In this document: in pieces, positions 1 to 9,446 of the stretch
How the letters are laid out: every line of letters begins with the position of its first letter
How positions within the stretch are numbered: position 1 is the first letter of the stretch
NCBI GenBank assembly: GCA_002418265.1
Contig: DIDS01000020.1
Span: 215,057-279,056, forward strand
Reading direction: 5' to 3'
Origin: Acidimicrobiia bacterium UBA5794
Lineage (GTDB): Bacteria > Actinomycetota > Acidimicrobiia > Spongiisociales > UBA5794
DNA length: 64,000 nt
The notes under the pieces: generated by a model
What the model saw: the letters and a program-made list of their open reading frames with translations, nothing else
Told to the model about the DNA's origin: nothing
Database searches by the model: none
Translations under genes and position numbers: made by a program

Positions 1-1
1 C

Positions 2-325
2 GACGGACACACACGAGCAATCGTCGAAGCCAACGGAGTCGGCGTGGTATCGGTCACATCCCACCTCGCGGGACGAGAGATCGCAGCGATGGTCTCGGCC
101 GTCATCGCAGGTGATGACACAACGGCCAAGGAGCTTGACGACTTGATTGCACCACTCAACACGGCCCTCTTCAGCGAGTCAAACCCCATGCCGCTCAAGG
201 CCGGACTCACGAAATACTGGGATCACGTCGGTGACCCGAAGCTGCCACTCCTTCCCGCGAAGCCCGAGACACTTGAGCTCATCGGCAAGGCACTCGACAC
301 CATCGCCGAGTACCGCGCATCGTGA
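2..325 (+). CDS. dapA: 4-hydroxy-tetrahydrodipicolinate synthase, C-terminal part
   Basis: Only the last ~107 codons are in the window; the reading frame is open from base 2. The protein condenses pyruvate with aspartate semialdehyde in lysine/diaminopimelate synthesis. The visible part matches the DapA C-terminal helical region: a GVVSVTSHL segment, then the NPMPLKAGL segment typical of the family (usually NPxPxK), then a LPLLPAKPE tail. The Schiff-base lysine lies upstream, outside the window. The stop overlaps the GTG start of the RNase J gene by four bases (GTGA), suggesting co-transcription. This dapA-rnj order is common in actinobacteria. The family call is firm; the N-terminus cannot be judged. 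Confidence 0.9.
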   Translation, partial: DGHTRAIVEANGVGVVSVTSHLAGREIAAMVSAVIAGDDTTAKELDDLIAPLNTALFSESNPMPLKAGLTKYWDHVGDPKLPLLPAKPETLELIGKALDTIAEYRAS

Positions 326-1950
326 CGGTCACGATCGGGTTTCTCGGTGGCCTTGGTGAGGTCGGAAGAAACTGCGCAACCATCGACATCGACGGCACGA
401 TGGCGATGATCGACTGTGGTCTCATGTTCCCTGAGGAGGACATGCTTGGTGTCGACCTCGTCCTCCCCGATTTTTCAGATGTGGTTGAACGAAAAGAGGA
501 TCTTGCCTGCATCATCCTCACCCACGGCCACGAGGATCACATCGGAGCACTTTCGTTCCTCCTTCGTGAGGTCAACGTTCCCATCTATGGGACACCGTTG
601 ACGGTCGGATTCGCCCGTGCCCGTATTGAGGAATACGGGCTTGTCCCAGACCTCAGACCAGTCGAGTACTACGACTGGGTTGAGGATGGCCCCTTCCGCT
701 TCACATTCATTCCGGTGTCACACTCGATCCCAGATGCCGCGGCGATCGCGTTCAACACGCCCGAAGGTATTGTCCTTCACAGCGGCGACTTCAAGCTCGA
801 TCCCACGCCACTCGACGGTATCGCAACCGATCTCAGATCATTCGGGACCATTGGGGAGAAGGGCGTCAGGCTGCTCCTTGCCGATTCCACGAATGCCGAA
901 CGCGAAGGCTACATCCCATCGGAGATCACCGTTGGAGAGCGACTGAATCAGATCGTTTCACTCGCCGAAGGGCGGGTGATCATGGCGTGCTTTGCGTCCC
1001 ACGTTCATCGCGTCCAGCAGGCGATCGATGCCGTTGTGGCTGACGGTCGCAAGTTTGCGTTCATCGGTCGTTCCATGTTGCGCAACTCAGAAATCGCCGC
1101 CGAACTCGGGTCGTTGAACATCCCGAAGAACGGTCTCGTCGCGCTGAGTGAACTCGTCGACATGCCACCGGCAGACACGGCGATCATCTCCACAGGGAGC
1201 CAGGGAGAACCTTTCGCTGCTTTGTCCTTGATGGCAGCAGGGCAACATCGGTCGGTTTCGCTCGCCGACACCGACACGGTCATCATCTCGGCGACGCCGA
1301 TCCCTGGCAACGAGAAGAAGGTGTCGAAGGTCATCAACAACCTGTACCGGGCAGGAGTGACCGTGTATCACGGTCGCAACACGCACGTGCATGTGTCGGG
1401 TCACGCCGCAGCCGAGGAACTCAAGACGTTCTACAACACGATCAGACCCGAGGCGATGATTCCCGTCCACGGCGAGTACCGCCACATGCATGCGAACGCC
1501 GCACTCGGGCGTGAGATGCGGATTCCCGAGGTCGAGATCTGTCAGGACGGTGATCAGGTGACCCTTGAGGATGGCAAACTCACGGTCCAGCGGGGAGTCC
1601 TGCCATCGGGATATGTCTATGTCGATGGGACGGATATCGGTGGCGATGACGAGGTCATTCGGGATCGCAGACACCTGGCAGACGACGGTGTCATGACGGT
1701 GACCATCGGCATCAATCTCAAGTCGGGGGAGATCCTGATCGGACCCGACATCGATTCCCATGGCGTGACGGCAGACGAGGATGAGCTGCATGCATTGATT
1801 CGGAGCCGGGTCATCGACTCGGTCGGCAGTCTTGATGTGCCCATCGACATGGACACGCTGCGTCAAAGGGTCCGCAATTCAACAGCGCGCGCCGTCAAGA
1901 AGCACTCCGGTAGCCGCCCGGTCGTGCTCCCCGTGGTGTTTGAGGTCTGA
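322..1950 (+). CDS. rnj: Ribonuclease J
   Basis: A 542-residue metallo-beta-lactamase/beta-CASP nuclease that matures and degrades RNA by 5'-3' exo- and endonucleolytic cleavage in the cytoplasm. The zinc-binding HxHxDH motif is at residues 68-73 (HGHEDH), and further metal-ligand regions include HSGDFKLD and the PVHGEYRHM segment. Length is normal for RNase J (~550). The start is GTG, overlapping the dapA stop by 4 bp. The next gene is ftsK after a 98-bp gap. Together with RNase Y at 16.1 kb, the organism has both Gram-positive-type RNA-decay enzymes. Confidence 0.95.
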   Translation: MTVTIGFLGGLGEVGRNCATIDIDGTMAMIDCGLMFPEEDMLGVDLVLPDFSDVVERKEDLACIILTHGHEDHIGALSFLLREVNVPIYGTPLTVGFARARIEEYGLVPDLRPVEYYDWVEDGPFRFTFIPVSHSIPDAAAIAFNTPEGIVLHSGDFKLDPTPLDGIATDLRSFGTIGEKGVRLLLADSTNAEREGYIPSEITVGERLNQIVSLAEGRVIMACFASHVHRVQQAIDAVVADGRKFAFIGRSMLRNSEIAAELGSLNIPKNGLVALSELVDMPPADTAIISTGSQGEPFAALSLMAAGQHRSVSLADTDTVIISATPIPGNEKKVSKVINNLYRAGVTVYHGRNTHVHVSGHAAAEELKTFYNTIRPEAMIPVHGEYRHMHANAALGREMRIPEVEICQDGDQVTLEDGKLTVQRGVLPSGYVYVDGTDIGGDDEVIRDRRHLADDGVMTVTIGINLKSGEILIGPDIDSHGVTADEDELHALIRSRVIDSVGSLDVPIDMDTLRQRVRNSTARAVKKHSGSRPVVLPVVFEV

Positions 1951-2011
1951 CGTCGCACCCGCGAATGACACACATGTAACTCTTCGCGCGTGGTCACGCG
2001 CGAGCGGTGGT

Positions 2012-2039
2012 TTGTTCTGATCGGAAGTTGGGGTAGTGT
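2012..2039 (+). promoter_or_regulatory. Putative ftsK promoter, near-leaderless
   Basis: TTGTTC at 2012-2017, a 16-nt spacer and TAGTGT at 2034-2039. The ftsK ATG is only 9 nt after the -10 hexamer and no Shine-Dalgarno sequence fits in between. The -10 is the same hexamer as at the SOS-boxed HNH gene at 54.1 kb. Pattern-based call only. Confidence 0.4.
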
Positions 2040-2048
2040 TCATATCCC

Positions 2049-4322
2049 ATGGCCACTCGCACCACATCGGGTGGGGCCAAGGGGCGGAGCACCGCACGAA
2101 AAAAGAAGAAGCAGTCGAGACTGAAACGGACAACCTCCGCGCTGGGGGCAGTACCGGGGAAGATCGGCGAATCACTCGGTGACCACCGCCGGGATGTCTG
2201 GGGCGTCGTCCTCATTGTCGCCTCACTCCTGCTGACGCTCTCGTTTTTTGAACTTTCCGGCCCCGTTGGTTCCTCAGCGTCGGGAGCGACGAGGGTCCTC
2301 TTCGGTGTGTGGGCATTCGTCGTTCCGCTCGTCCTCATCGTTGCGGGAGCATCTCTGATCGGTCTCATCAACAAGGAAGATCACGGCCGCACCGTGGTCG
2401 GGGTCGGCATCCTCTTCATCGGTTCGGTCTCTCTCTTTCACCTCTTTACCGGCAACGTTCCGCTTGCGGGGGGTACCGAATCGGTGTCGGAACACGGTGG
2501 CGCGGTCGGATCCCTCATCACGTTCCCGCTTGAACGCCTGATCGGCTACTGGGGAACGGCAGTGGTCCTCGTCGCGGTCATTGGCGTGGGTGCCCTCCTG
2601 ATCACCCGTGCATCCCTTGGAGATGTCTTTCGCCAGATCGGCACCTACCTGGCCGGGTTCGTACGGTTCGCTGGCTTTGGCGGATCAGGCGAGACCGCCG
2701 AAGCGAAGGCACGTGTTGAGATGCCGGTTGAGGTCGAGATCCAATCTGGGTCGGCAGTCGAGCCGGACCTATTCGAGCCCGCAGCGGCGAACACTCGACC
2801 GAAGAACCCACGCAAGCCTGAGTCAACCGGACCACAGAACGCCAAACCGGTGCAGCCGAAGATCGCTACGCCAGTGAAGATGAAGGGTTATACGCTTCCG
2901 CCGCTTGACATCTTGTCCGTTGCCTCCAACAAAGGTCATGACGGACGAGGTCTCAAAGAGACCGGCGAATCGCTCGAGGACGCTCTCCGCCAACACGGGG
3001 TCGAAGCGAACCTCACACGGATCGTGCCGGGACCCACCGTGACGCGTTATGAGATCGAACTTGCCCCAGGGGTGAAGGTTGCCAAGGTCACCAATCTGAG
3101 CAATGACATCGCCTATGCCCTGGCGGCACACGATGTGAGGATCCTTGCTCCGATTCCGGGCAAGTCAGCGATCGGGGTCGAGGTTCCCAACCACAAGCGC
3201 CATCTCGTCACGCTCGGGGAGATCCTCCGTTCCGATATTGCAACTCGTGACCATGACCCGATGCTGGTCGCCCTCGGCATGGACGTTTCTGGTGCTGCCC
3301 GCATGCTGCGTCTCACCGAGCTTCCACACTTGTTGATTGCGGGTGCAACGGGTGCCGGGAAATCGTCTTGTATCAACTCCATCCTGACATCAATCCTCAT
3401 GCGGGCCACTCCCGACGAAGTCAGATTGATTCTTGTTGACCCGAAACGCGTTGAGCTTGGGCAGTACAACGACGTGCCACACCTCCTCACGAGAGTCATC
3501 ACGAACCCGAAGAAGGCGGCCGATGCCCTCCAATGGGCCGTATCGGAGATGGATCGCCGCTACGACCTGCTCGCCGACGCCGGTGTCCGTGACATCGACT
3601 CATACCGCGAGCAGTACGACGTGGGCGGTCTCGACGATGAGATGTTCGACCGTTTCCCGTACATCGTGATCGTCGTTGATGAGCTCAACGACCTCATGAT
3701 GGTCGCGGGCAAGGTCGTCGAAGATGCAATTGTCCGGATCGCCCAGATGGCCAGGGCGGTGGGGATTCACCTCGTGCTTGCAACCCAGCGGCCTTCGGTG
3801 AACGTGATCACCGGTGTCATCAAGGCCAACGTGCCATCGCGGCTTGCATTTTCGGTTGCTTCACAGACGGATTCACGTGTCATCATCGACCAGGGTGGGG
3901 CGGACAAGCTCGTTGGACTGGGCGACATGCTCGTGGTGACATCTCGTGAACCCAAGCCCGAACGCATACAGGGATCGTTCGTCACCGAGGCTGAAGTCCA
4001 TGCCGCGGTGGACTGGGTTCGTGAACAGCGGAATGCCCAGTATCGGGATGCCGAAGTGTTTGAGCAAGCCGCCCAGGCAGCCGCAGACATGGAAGATTTC
4101 GATGGGGAAGACCCCGAGATCATGCGCGAGGCGATCGAACTGGTCGTGCGAAGCCAACTCGGTTCGACTTCGATGCTCCAACGAAAGCTACGCATCGGGT
4201 TCGCCCGCGCCGGTCGCGTGATGGACATTCTTGAGTCACGGGGCGTCGTCGGCCCCTCGGTCGGCTCAAAGGCGCGAGCAGTATTGATATCAGAGGATGA
4301 ACTGGAGAGCGTTCTCGGCTAG
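2049..4322 (+). CDS. ftsK: FtsK/SpoIIIE family DNA translocase
   Basis: A 757-residue membrane-anchored DNA pump that clears chromosomal DNA from the division septum. After a basic N-terminus there are several membrane segments (about residues 50-190), then a charged and proline-rich linker. The motor domain has Walker A GATGAGKS near residue 431, Walker B (VIVVDELNDLMM; most homologues have A instead of N) and the conserved LVLATQRPSVNVITG segment. A C-terminal winged-helix gamma domain follows (LQRKLRIGFARAGRVMD), which reads polar DNA sequences. Length fits the shorter actinobacterial type. The start lies 9 nt after a -10-like TAGTGT, so the mRNA may be leaderless. Confidence 0.95.
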   Translation: MATRTTSGGAKGRSTARKKKKQSRLKRTTSALGAVPGKIGESLGDHRRDVWGVVLIVASLLLTLSFFELSGPVGSSASGATRVLFGVWAFVVPLVLIVAGASLIGLINKEDHGRTVVGVGILFIGSVSLFHLFTGNVPLAGGTESVSEHGGAVGSLITFPLERLIGYWGTAVVLVAVIGVGALLITRASLGDVFRQIGTYLAGFVRFAGFGGSGETAEAKARVEMPVEVEIQSGSAVEPDLFEPAAANTRPKNPRKPESTGPQNAKPVQPKIATPVKMKGYTLPPLDILSVASNKGHDGRGLKETGESLEDALRQHGVEANLTRIVPGPTVTRYEIELAPGVKVAKVTNLSNDIAYALAAHDVRILAPIPGKSAIGVEVPNHKRHLVTLGEILRSDIATRDHDPMLVALGMDVSGAARMLRLTELPHLLIAGATGAGKSSCINSILTSILMRATPDEVRLILVDPKRVELGQYNDVPHLLTRVITNPKKAADALQWAVSEMDRRYDLLADAGVRDIDSYREQYDVGGLDDEMFDRFPYIVIVVDELNDLMMVAGKVVEDAIVRIAQMARAVGIHLVLATQRPSVNVITGVIKANVPSRLAFSVASQTDSRVIIDQGGADKLVGLGDMLVVTSREPKPERIQGSFVTEAEVHAAVDWVREQRNAQYRDAEVFEQAAQAAADMEDFDGEDPEIMREAIELVVRSQLGSTSMLQRKLRIGFARAGRVMDILESRGVVGPSVGSKARAVLISEDELESVLG

Positions 4323-4346
4323 GAATTCGCCATTCCCGGCCAAGAG

Positions 4347-4371
4347 GAGCGTCACCGTCGGTGGCGCTCTT
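4347..4371 (+). terminator. Putative ftsK terminator hairpin
   Basis: GAGCGTCACC (4347-4356) pairs with GGTGGCGCTC (4360-4369) across a 3-nt loop, giving ten pairs with one G-U. Only a short T-rich tail follows (TTCGTCATT). It sits between the ftsK stop and the next gene. Confidence 0.55.
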
Positions 4372-4434
4372 CGTCATTGTGAATCAGATGACCCCAAAGA
4401 ACAGATCGGCCGTTGGGACCTAGAGTATTGACAC

Positions 4435-4878
4435 GTGACAGACAACGATTTTGGTTTGACCGTTGAGGCTCTCAATGCTGCGGTGGAGGAATCCTTTCCA
4501 TCGATCTATGACATGGGGTTGCGTTGTGACACGTTGGGGAAGGGCACTGCCGTCGTCCGCTGGACATTTGATGACACACGGCTGAGACCGGGTGGATACA
4601 TCCCGGGACCGACCATCTTCTCTGCCGCTGACATGGCACTCTGGTTCGCTGCGTTCACCCTCATTGGTGTGGAGCCGATGGCGGTGACAAGCGAAATGTC
4701 GATTCGATTCCTTCGGCCGGCCCAGGGTGCCGATCTCCTTGCCCGCGCCGTTGTCAACTCCTCGAGTGCCCGTCGAATCGTTGGAACCATCGAACTGTGG
4801 GTCGACGGCGCACCCGATCGCCTGGTCGCCGTCGCCCAAGGAACCTACGCAGTACCGATCCAGAAGTCTGACGTCTGA
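4435..4878 (+). CDS. PaaI-like hotdog-fold thioesterase
   Basis: A 147-residue single hotdog-domain protein expected to hydrolyse acyl-CoA thioesters. The family signature is the PGGYIPGPTIFSAADMALWFA segment (helix with the Asp/Glu-type catalytic position), followed by the strand SEMSIRFLRPA. The substrate cannot be told from sequence. The GTG start is 8 nt downstream of a -10-like TAGAGT (4421-4426), with no Shine-Dalgarno, which suggests a leaderless message. The stop codon sits in a tandem 7-mer repeat. Just 9 bp away, facing the opposite way, ends a second thioesterase-like gene, so both belong to an acyl-CoA gene patch. Confidence 0.8.
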   Translation: MTDNDFGLTVEALNAAVEESFPSIYDMGLRCDTLGKGTAVVRWTFDDTRLRPGGYIPGPTIFSAADMALWFAAFTLIGVEPMAVTSEMSIRFLRPAQGADLLARAVVNSSSARRIVGTIELWVDGAPDRLVAVAQGTYAVPIQKSDV

Positions 4879-4885
4879 CGTCTGA
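4865..4885. repeat. Three tandem GTCTGAC 7-mers
   Basis: Three back-to-back copies of GTCTGAC cover the stop codon of the upstream thioesterase and nearly all the gap to the converging gene. No hairpin or known site is evident. Confidence 0.7.
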
Positions 4886-4887
4886 CT

Positions 4888-5700
4888 TCAACCCTTTGAG
4901 ACCATTGCAAGTTGTCGTGATTGGGCAACGAGAGCACCGGATTCGTCCCAGAAGAGGCCATCCTCTTCGATGAAGCCGCCGGAAACGAATCGGCTCCGGA
5001 ACTCGCACTTGATCCAACCTTGGACGTGCGGATCTCGGATGTGCACGGTGAGTTCGATCGTCGGGGTCCACCCGATCGGTAGGCCGGCAGCGAAAGCAGT
5101 CGGTGGAAACGAATCACTCGCCAGTATCAACGCGTGGACGTCGAGCGGTTCATCGTCAAGCAGCCGGAACCAGCCTTCGAGCGCCGCTTCACCGTAGGGT
5201 CCGGTTTCCAACATCTCCGCGACACGCCGACTGGTCCTCAGATCGATCTTGCCAACCGACGGTGGTGGGAAGGGCGCGGTATCAGAGGGAATCGAGCGTA
5301 GGCACGCATCGGGAGGAGGGAGATCGACGGGCGTCGCGTCAGTGAGCAGGGCCGGCTGCATCTCACTCCTTGGTTCCGCAAAGGTCCCGAGAACTTCGAG
5401 AATTACCTGATCGTCCTGAAGAAGTCGGCTCCGCACGACCGACAATTGTCGGCCCGATCGGACAACGTCCGTTTCGACTGCTGCCGGCCCGCTGATTCCA
5501 CGTCTCGTGAAGTGGCCGGTGATCGTTACCGGTAGTCGGCCGCCGGTGGCCTCACTGGATGCCCTCGAAGCGATCGCGAGCATGTATCCACCGTTGGTGT
5601 TGCCCAAGATGTCCCAGCCATCAGCCAGCTGGGTTTTCCAGCGTCCATCGCCATCCGCGCTGACCGCGGTGGCGGACCGAAACCCTTCGCTAGTCGCCAT
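4888..5700 (-). CDS. TesB-like acyl-CoA thioesterase
   Basis: A 270-residue double-hotdog thioesterase-family protein. The first half has GRWKTQLADGWDILGNTNGGYMLA followed by a predicted strand (VTITGHFTRRG); the second half contains IELTVHIRDP and GFIEEDGLFWDESGALVAQSRQL, typical of TesB-like proteins of mycobacteria. It probably hydrolyses medium or long acyl-CoAs; the substrate is unknown. The start was taken at the ATG at 5700, which overlaps the 3' end of the acyl-CoA synthetase by about 11 bp; a longer reading would run deep into that gene. Tight coupling suggests joint work on activated fatty acids. Confidence 0.8.
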   Translation of the reverse strand: MATSEGFRSATAVSADGDGRWKTQLADGWDILGNTNGGYMLAIASRASSEATGGRLPVTITGHFTRRGISGPAAVETDVVRSGRQLSVVRSRLLQDDQVILEVLGTFAEPRSEMQPALLTDATPVDLPPPDACLRSIPSDTAPFPPPSVGKIDLRTSRRVAEMLETGPYGEAALEGWFRLLDDEPLDVHALILASDSFPPTAFAAGLPIGWTPTIELTVHIRDPHVQGWIKCEFRSRFVSGGFIEEDGLFWDESGALVAQSRQLAMVSKG

Positions 5701-7309
5701 CGAGCAGAAGATTCTCGTATTCGGCTCGCACGACCTTCTTGTCGAACTTGCCGGTCCCGGTCTTGGGAATCGCATCGATGAACAGGAACTCATCAGGTAT
5801 CCACCATGAAGCGATCTTGGGTTCAAGGAACTCCTTGACGGCTTCGGGTGTGAGATCCGCACCCGGTTTCACGACGATGAATGCAACCGGTCGTTCCTGC
5901 CACTTGGGATGCTTCAGACCAACCACAGCGGCCTCAGCAACGTCGGGATGGCCCATGATCGTGTTCTCGACATCGAGTGACGAGATCCACTCGCCGCCGG
6001 ACTTGATGACATCCTTGGCTCTATCGGTGATGCGGATGTAGCCGTCGGGTGTGATCTTGCACACATCTCCCGTACGGAGCCAACCGTCAACGAACGATGC
6101 TGGTGAGCGGTCGTCCTTGTAGTACTCAGCAGCGATCCAAGGTCCACGGATAAGAAGCTCACCGAACGCCTCACCGTCGTGGGGGAGAGGCTCACCCGTC
6201 TCGTCGACAATCTTGACCAGGAGTCCGGGTACCGGTCTTCCCGCAGTCTCAAGGACATCGAGTTGCTTGTCCCAATCCCAATCCTCCATCCACGGCTTGA
6301 GGGTGGCCGCTGATGCAACCGGATTCGTCTCGGTCATACCCCAACCCTGGATGACGCGCACGTCACGCTCTGTCTTGAACCAGTCGATCATCGATCGTGG
6401 AACAGCGGCACCCCCACAAAAGAGTGCCCGGACATGGCTGAGATCGATTTCGGGATTGGCTTCGAGATGGTGTTGGATGCCGAGCCATACCGTCGGTACC
6501 CCAGCGGAAAAGGTGACATGCTCATCGGTGATCAGGCCAACGATCCCGGCTCCTGACAAATCGGGACCCGGATAGGTGAGCTTTGCCCCGACGGTCACAG
6601 CCATGAACGGGTAACCCCACGCTGCAGCGTGGAACATGGGGACAACCGGGAGCACATTGTCCTCGGTGCCGATGGGATTCATGGCCAGATTTGAGATCGT
6701 ATGCATGTAGGTGGAACGCTGCGTGTACGCCACACCCTTTGGGTTACCGGTCGTTCCTGATGTGTAGCAGAACATCATCGGGCTGCGTTCGTCAAGGATC
6801 GGCCACTCGCGCTGGGGCTCAACATCGGCGATGAGATCTTCGTACGCGATCGCTCCGTCGATCCCGCATCCATCCGTTGTGGGACCCATGATGATGAAGT
6901 GCTCGACCGCTTCAAAAGTATTGACCAGGGGCGCGATGGCTGGTGCGAGATCAGGATCAATGAAGATGGCCTTGTCTCGGGCATGGTTGACGATGTACGT
7001 CAACTGGTCGGCAAACAGCCTGATGTTGAGTGTGTGGCACACACGGCCGGTGTTACTCGTCGCCCAATACAGCTCATGATGCCGGTGGTTGTTCCATGCA
7101 AAGGTGCCGACCGGTTCGCCTTCACCCACACCGAGCTTGGTGGCCATCGCGGTCGCGAGCTTTCGCACTCGGACGTCGGTGTCGGCATAGGTCGTTCGAT
7201 GAATCGAACGATCGGCCTCGACCGACACGATCTCTTGCTGCCCGAACTGCCACACAGCGTTGTCGTACAGCGTGCTCAACAGCAGCGGAAAGTCGTCTTG
7301 CATATGCAT
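5690..7309 (-). CDS. Acyl-CoA synthetase (AMP-forming, fatty-acid type)
   Basis: A 539-residue adenylate-forming ligase that activates a carboxylic (probably fatty) acid to acyl-CoA via acyl-AMP. Visible motifs are the P-loop-like YTSGTTGNPKGV, the GWGMTETNP region, the LRTGDV core motif and C-terminal GTGKFDKK with the catalytic lysine. The start was put at 7309 because AAGGAG lies 5 nt upstream; a longer open frame to 7336 lacks such a site. The 3' end overlaps the thioesterase gene, so ligase and thioesterase form an operon. It diverges from the 2-oxoacid dehydrogenase operon. Chain-length preference cannot be assigned. Confidence 0.9.
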   Translation of the reverse strand: MHMQDDFPLLLSTLYDNAVWQFGQQEIVSVEADRSIHRTTYADTDVRVRKLATAMATKLGVGEGEPVGTFAWNNHRHHELYWATSNTGRVCHTLNIRLFADQLTYIVNHARDKAIFIDPDLAPAIAPLVNTFEAVEHFIIMGPTTDGCGIDGAIAYEDLIADVEPQREWPILDERSPMMFCYTSGTTGNPKGVAYTQRSTYMHTISNLAMNPIGTEDNVLPVVPMFHAAAWGYPFMAVTVGAKLTYPGPDLSGAGIVGLITDEHVTFSAGVPTVWLGIQHHLEANPEIDLSHVRALFCGGAAVPRSMIDWFKTERDVRVIQGWGMTETNPVASAATLKPWMEDWDWDKQLDVLETAGRPVPGLLVKIVDETGEPLPHDGEAFGELLIRGPWIAAEYYKDDRSPASFVDGWLRTGDVCKITPDGYIRITDRAKDVIKSGGEWISSLDVENTIMGHPDVAEAAVVGLKHPKWQERPVAFIVVKPGADLTPEAVKEFLEPKIASWWIPDEFLFIDAIPKTGTGKFDKKVVRAEYENLLLDGD

Positions 7310-7434
7310 GGAAACTCCTTGCGTGGCTTCGACCACACGATACGCCGAACCCGAAAGCCATGTCGCACGCGGCGCCGCGCAGACCGTCAGCCCACTCGAT
7401 CATTGGTTGATCGGAGCGAGGTAGCCTGCCGCTG

Positions 7435-8472
7435 ATGCAGCACGAGACACTTCAGATCCTGTCCGAAGGGGGCACGCTGGTTGGTGAGCCTCCCATCACC
7501 ATCCAACGGACCCGTGAGCTGTACGAGGCAATGGTGATTGGCCGGGTCTATGACCGCAAGTGCACCGCCATGCAGAAACAGGGAAGGCTTGCGACCTACG
7601 CGCCCTTTGAGGGGCAGGAGGCATGTCAGATTGGTGCGGTTGCTCCGCTCAACAACGATGACTGGGTCGTTGCGACGTACCGTGATGCCGCCGCGATGTG
7701 GTTTGCCGGATATCCGATGGTCAATCTCATCCTCGGCAGGACCGGAGACGAGCGAGGCGGAAACACACCCGATGGGATCAACGTCCTACCCCCGTCGATC
7801 ACCGTTGGTGGACACATGATCCATGCCGTCGGGACGGCGTGGGCAGACAAGCTGCAATCGAGCGGCCGTGTGTCACTCACCATGTTTGGTGACGGCGCCA
7901 CATCTGAGGGTGACTTCCACGAAGCCATGAACTTCGCTGGCGTCTTTGCGACGCCGACCGTCTTCTTCTGCCAGAACAATGGGTGGGCAATCTCGTTGCC
8001 GTTCGAGAGACAAACGGCCGCGGCGTCGCTCGTGGACAAGGCCGTTGGGTATGGCATGCCTGGCATCAAAGTCGACGGAAACGACCTCCTCGCCGTCGTC
8101 AGCGCGACGACGCAGGCTGTCGACGCTGCTCGAGCGGGGGAGGGCCCAACGTTCATCGAGGCGATGACGTACCGCGTAGGGCCGCACACGACGGCCGATG
8201 ATCCCGGCCGCTACCGCACCGAGGACCTGACGACCACGTGGCGAGACCGAGACCCGATCGATCGTGTTCGACGCTATCTCGAGGGCAACGACGCATGGGA
8301 TGCGACGTGGGAGAACGATGTTGCTGACACGGCCTCGGCCAAGGTCGAGGACGCGGTCGCCGAAGCAGAAGCGTTGGAACCCTTGAGCGGCAAAGAGATC
8401 TTCTCCGCGATGTTCGCACAGCCGACCCAGCCACTGATCGACCAACAGGGAATGCTTGCGAGGGACAGCTGA
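7435..8472 (+). CDS. 2-oxoacid dehydrogenase E1 component, alpha subunit
   Basis: A 345-residue thiamine-diphosphate enzyme subunit that decarboxylates a 2-oxo acid and transfers the acyl group to lipoyl-E2. The ThDP/Mg motif runs from GDG (152-154) to NN (181-182). The HTTADDPGRYR loop resembles the phosphorylation-loop region of E1a proteins. The sequence fits either pyruvate or branched-chain oxoacid dehydrogenase; gene order alone does not separate them. A TAGCCT -10-like box ends 7 nt before the ATG and no Shine-Dalgarno is visible, suggesting a leaderless start. The stop overlaps the beta subunit start (ATGA-type), so E1a, E1b and E2 are one operon. Confidence 0.9.
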   Translation: MQHETLQILSEGGTLVGEPPITIQRTRELYEAMVIGRVYDRKCTAMQKQGRLATYAPFEGQEACQIGAVAPLNNDDWVVATYRDAAAMWFAGYPMVNLILGRTGDERGGNTPDGINVLPPSITVGGHMIHAVGTAWADKLQSSGRVSLTMFGDGATSEGDFHEAMNFAGVFATPTVFFCQNNGWAISLPFERQTAAASLVDKAVGYGMPGIKVDGNDLLAVVSATTQAVDAARAGEGPTFIEAMTYRVGPHTTADDPGRYRTEDLTTTWRDRDPIDRVRRYLEGNDAWDATWENDVADTASAKVEDAVAEAEALEPLSGKEIFSAMFAQPTQPLIDQQGMLARDS

Positions 8473-9446
8473 TGGCCGAACGGACGATGGCCCAGGCACT
8501 CAACGCCGCGCTCGCTGAGGCGTTGGAGGACCCGTCGGTGATGCTTCTCGGTGAGGATGTCGGAACCACCGGCGGTGTCTTCCGCGTCACTGACGGACTC
8601 CAGAAGCGCTTTGGCTCCGATCGTGTTGTCGACACCCCTGTCGCTGAATCCGGCATCGTCGGGGCAGCCTTCGGCCTTGCCGTGGCCGGTATGAAGCCGA
8701 TCGCCGAGATGCAATTCATGGGGTTCTCCTATCCCGCATACGACCAGATCGTCAACCATGTCTCGCGTATCAGGAATCGTTCCCGCCACCGTTTCACAGC
8801 GCCGCTCGTGATCCGTATCCCATACGGGGGCGGCATCGGCGCAGCCGAGCATCACTCTGAATCCCTTGAAGCGATCTACGCGCACGTGCCTGGACTCAAG
8901 GTCGTTGTTCCTTCACGTCCGATCGATGCCAAGGGCCTCCTCACCGCAGCGATCGCTGACCCCGATCCCGTCATCTTCCTTGAACCGATCCGGGCCTATC
9001 GGGCGGTGAAAGAAGAGGTCCCTGATGAGGTATACGAAACCCCGATCGGTGTTGCGTCCATTGAGCGGGTCGGGTCAGATGTCACTCTCATCGCCTACGG
9101 GGCCATGATGAAGGAGACCCGCCAGGCAGCCGAACTTCTGGCAGCGAACGGTGTGGACGCTGAGGTCATTGATCTCCGCACACTCGTACCGCTCGATACC
9201 GAAACGATTCTCGCATCGGTTGAACACACGGGACGGGTGGTTGCGATCCACGAGGCTCCCCGCACGGCAGGTTTTGGTGCAGAGATTGCGGCGGTTGTCG
9301 CCGAGAAGGCGCTGTACTCACTCAAATCACCGATTGCACGCGTCACTGGTTGGGACATCGTCGTTCCACTGCGGCGGGCAGAGAAGCACTACACACCCGG
9401 CGTCGATCGGATCGTCAACGTCGCGATGAGGACCATGGAGGCCTGA
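8472..9446 (+). CDS. 2-oxoacid dehydrogenase E1 component, beta subunit
   Basis: A 324-residue transketolase-like beta subunit. It has the N-terminal LLGEDVGTTGGVFRVTDGL segment, the EMQFMGF segment and the RIPYGGGIGAAEHHSES loop that lines the ThDP site, followed by a C-terminal transketolase domain (DLRTLVPLDTETI). It pairs with the alpha subunit to form the a2b2 E1 enzyme. Its start overlaps the alpha stop and its own stop overlaps the E2 start, giving translational coupling throughout. Length is typical. Pyruvate versus branched-chain substrate is undecided. Confidence 0.92.
   Translation: MAERTMAQALNAALAEALEDPSVMLLGEDVGTTGGVFRVTDGLQKRFGSDRVVDTPVAESGIVGAAFGLAVAGMKPIAEMQFMGFSYPAYDQIVNHVSRIRNRSRHRFTAPLVIRIPYGGGIGAAEHHSESLEAIYAHVPGLKVVVPSRPIDAKGLLTAAIADPDPVIFLEPIRAYRAVKEEVPDEVYETPIGVASIERVGSDVTLIAYGAMMKETRQAAELLAANGVDAEVIDLRTLVPLDTETILASVEHTGRVVAIHEAPRTAGFGAEIAAVVAEKALYSLKSPIARVTGWDIVVPLRRAEKHYTPGVDRIVNVAMRTMEA

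Noticed and set aside
1087..1866. 259-residue minus-strand frame inside the RNase J gene
   Set aside because: Antisense shadow of a well-supported gene; no family resemblance.
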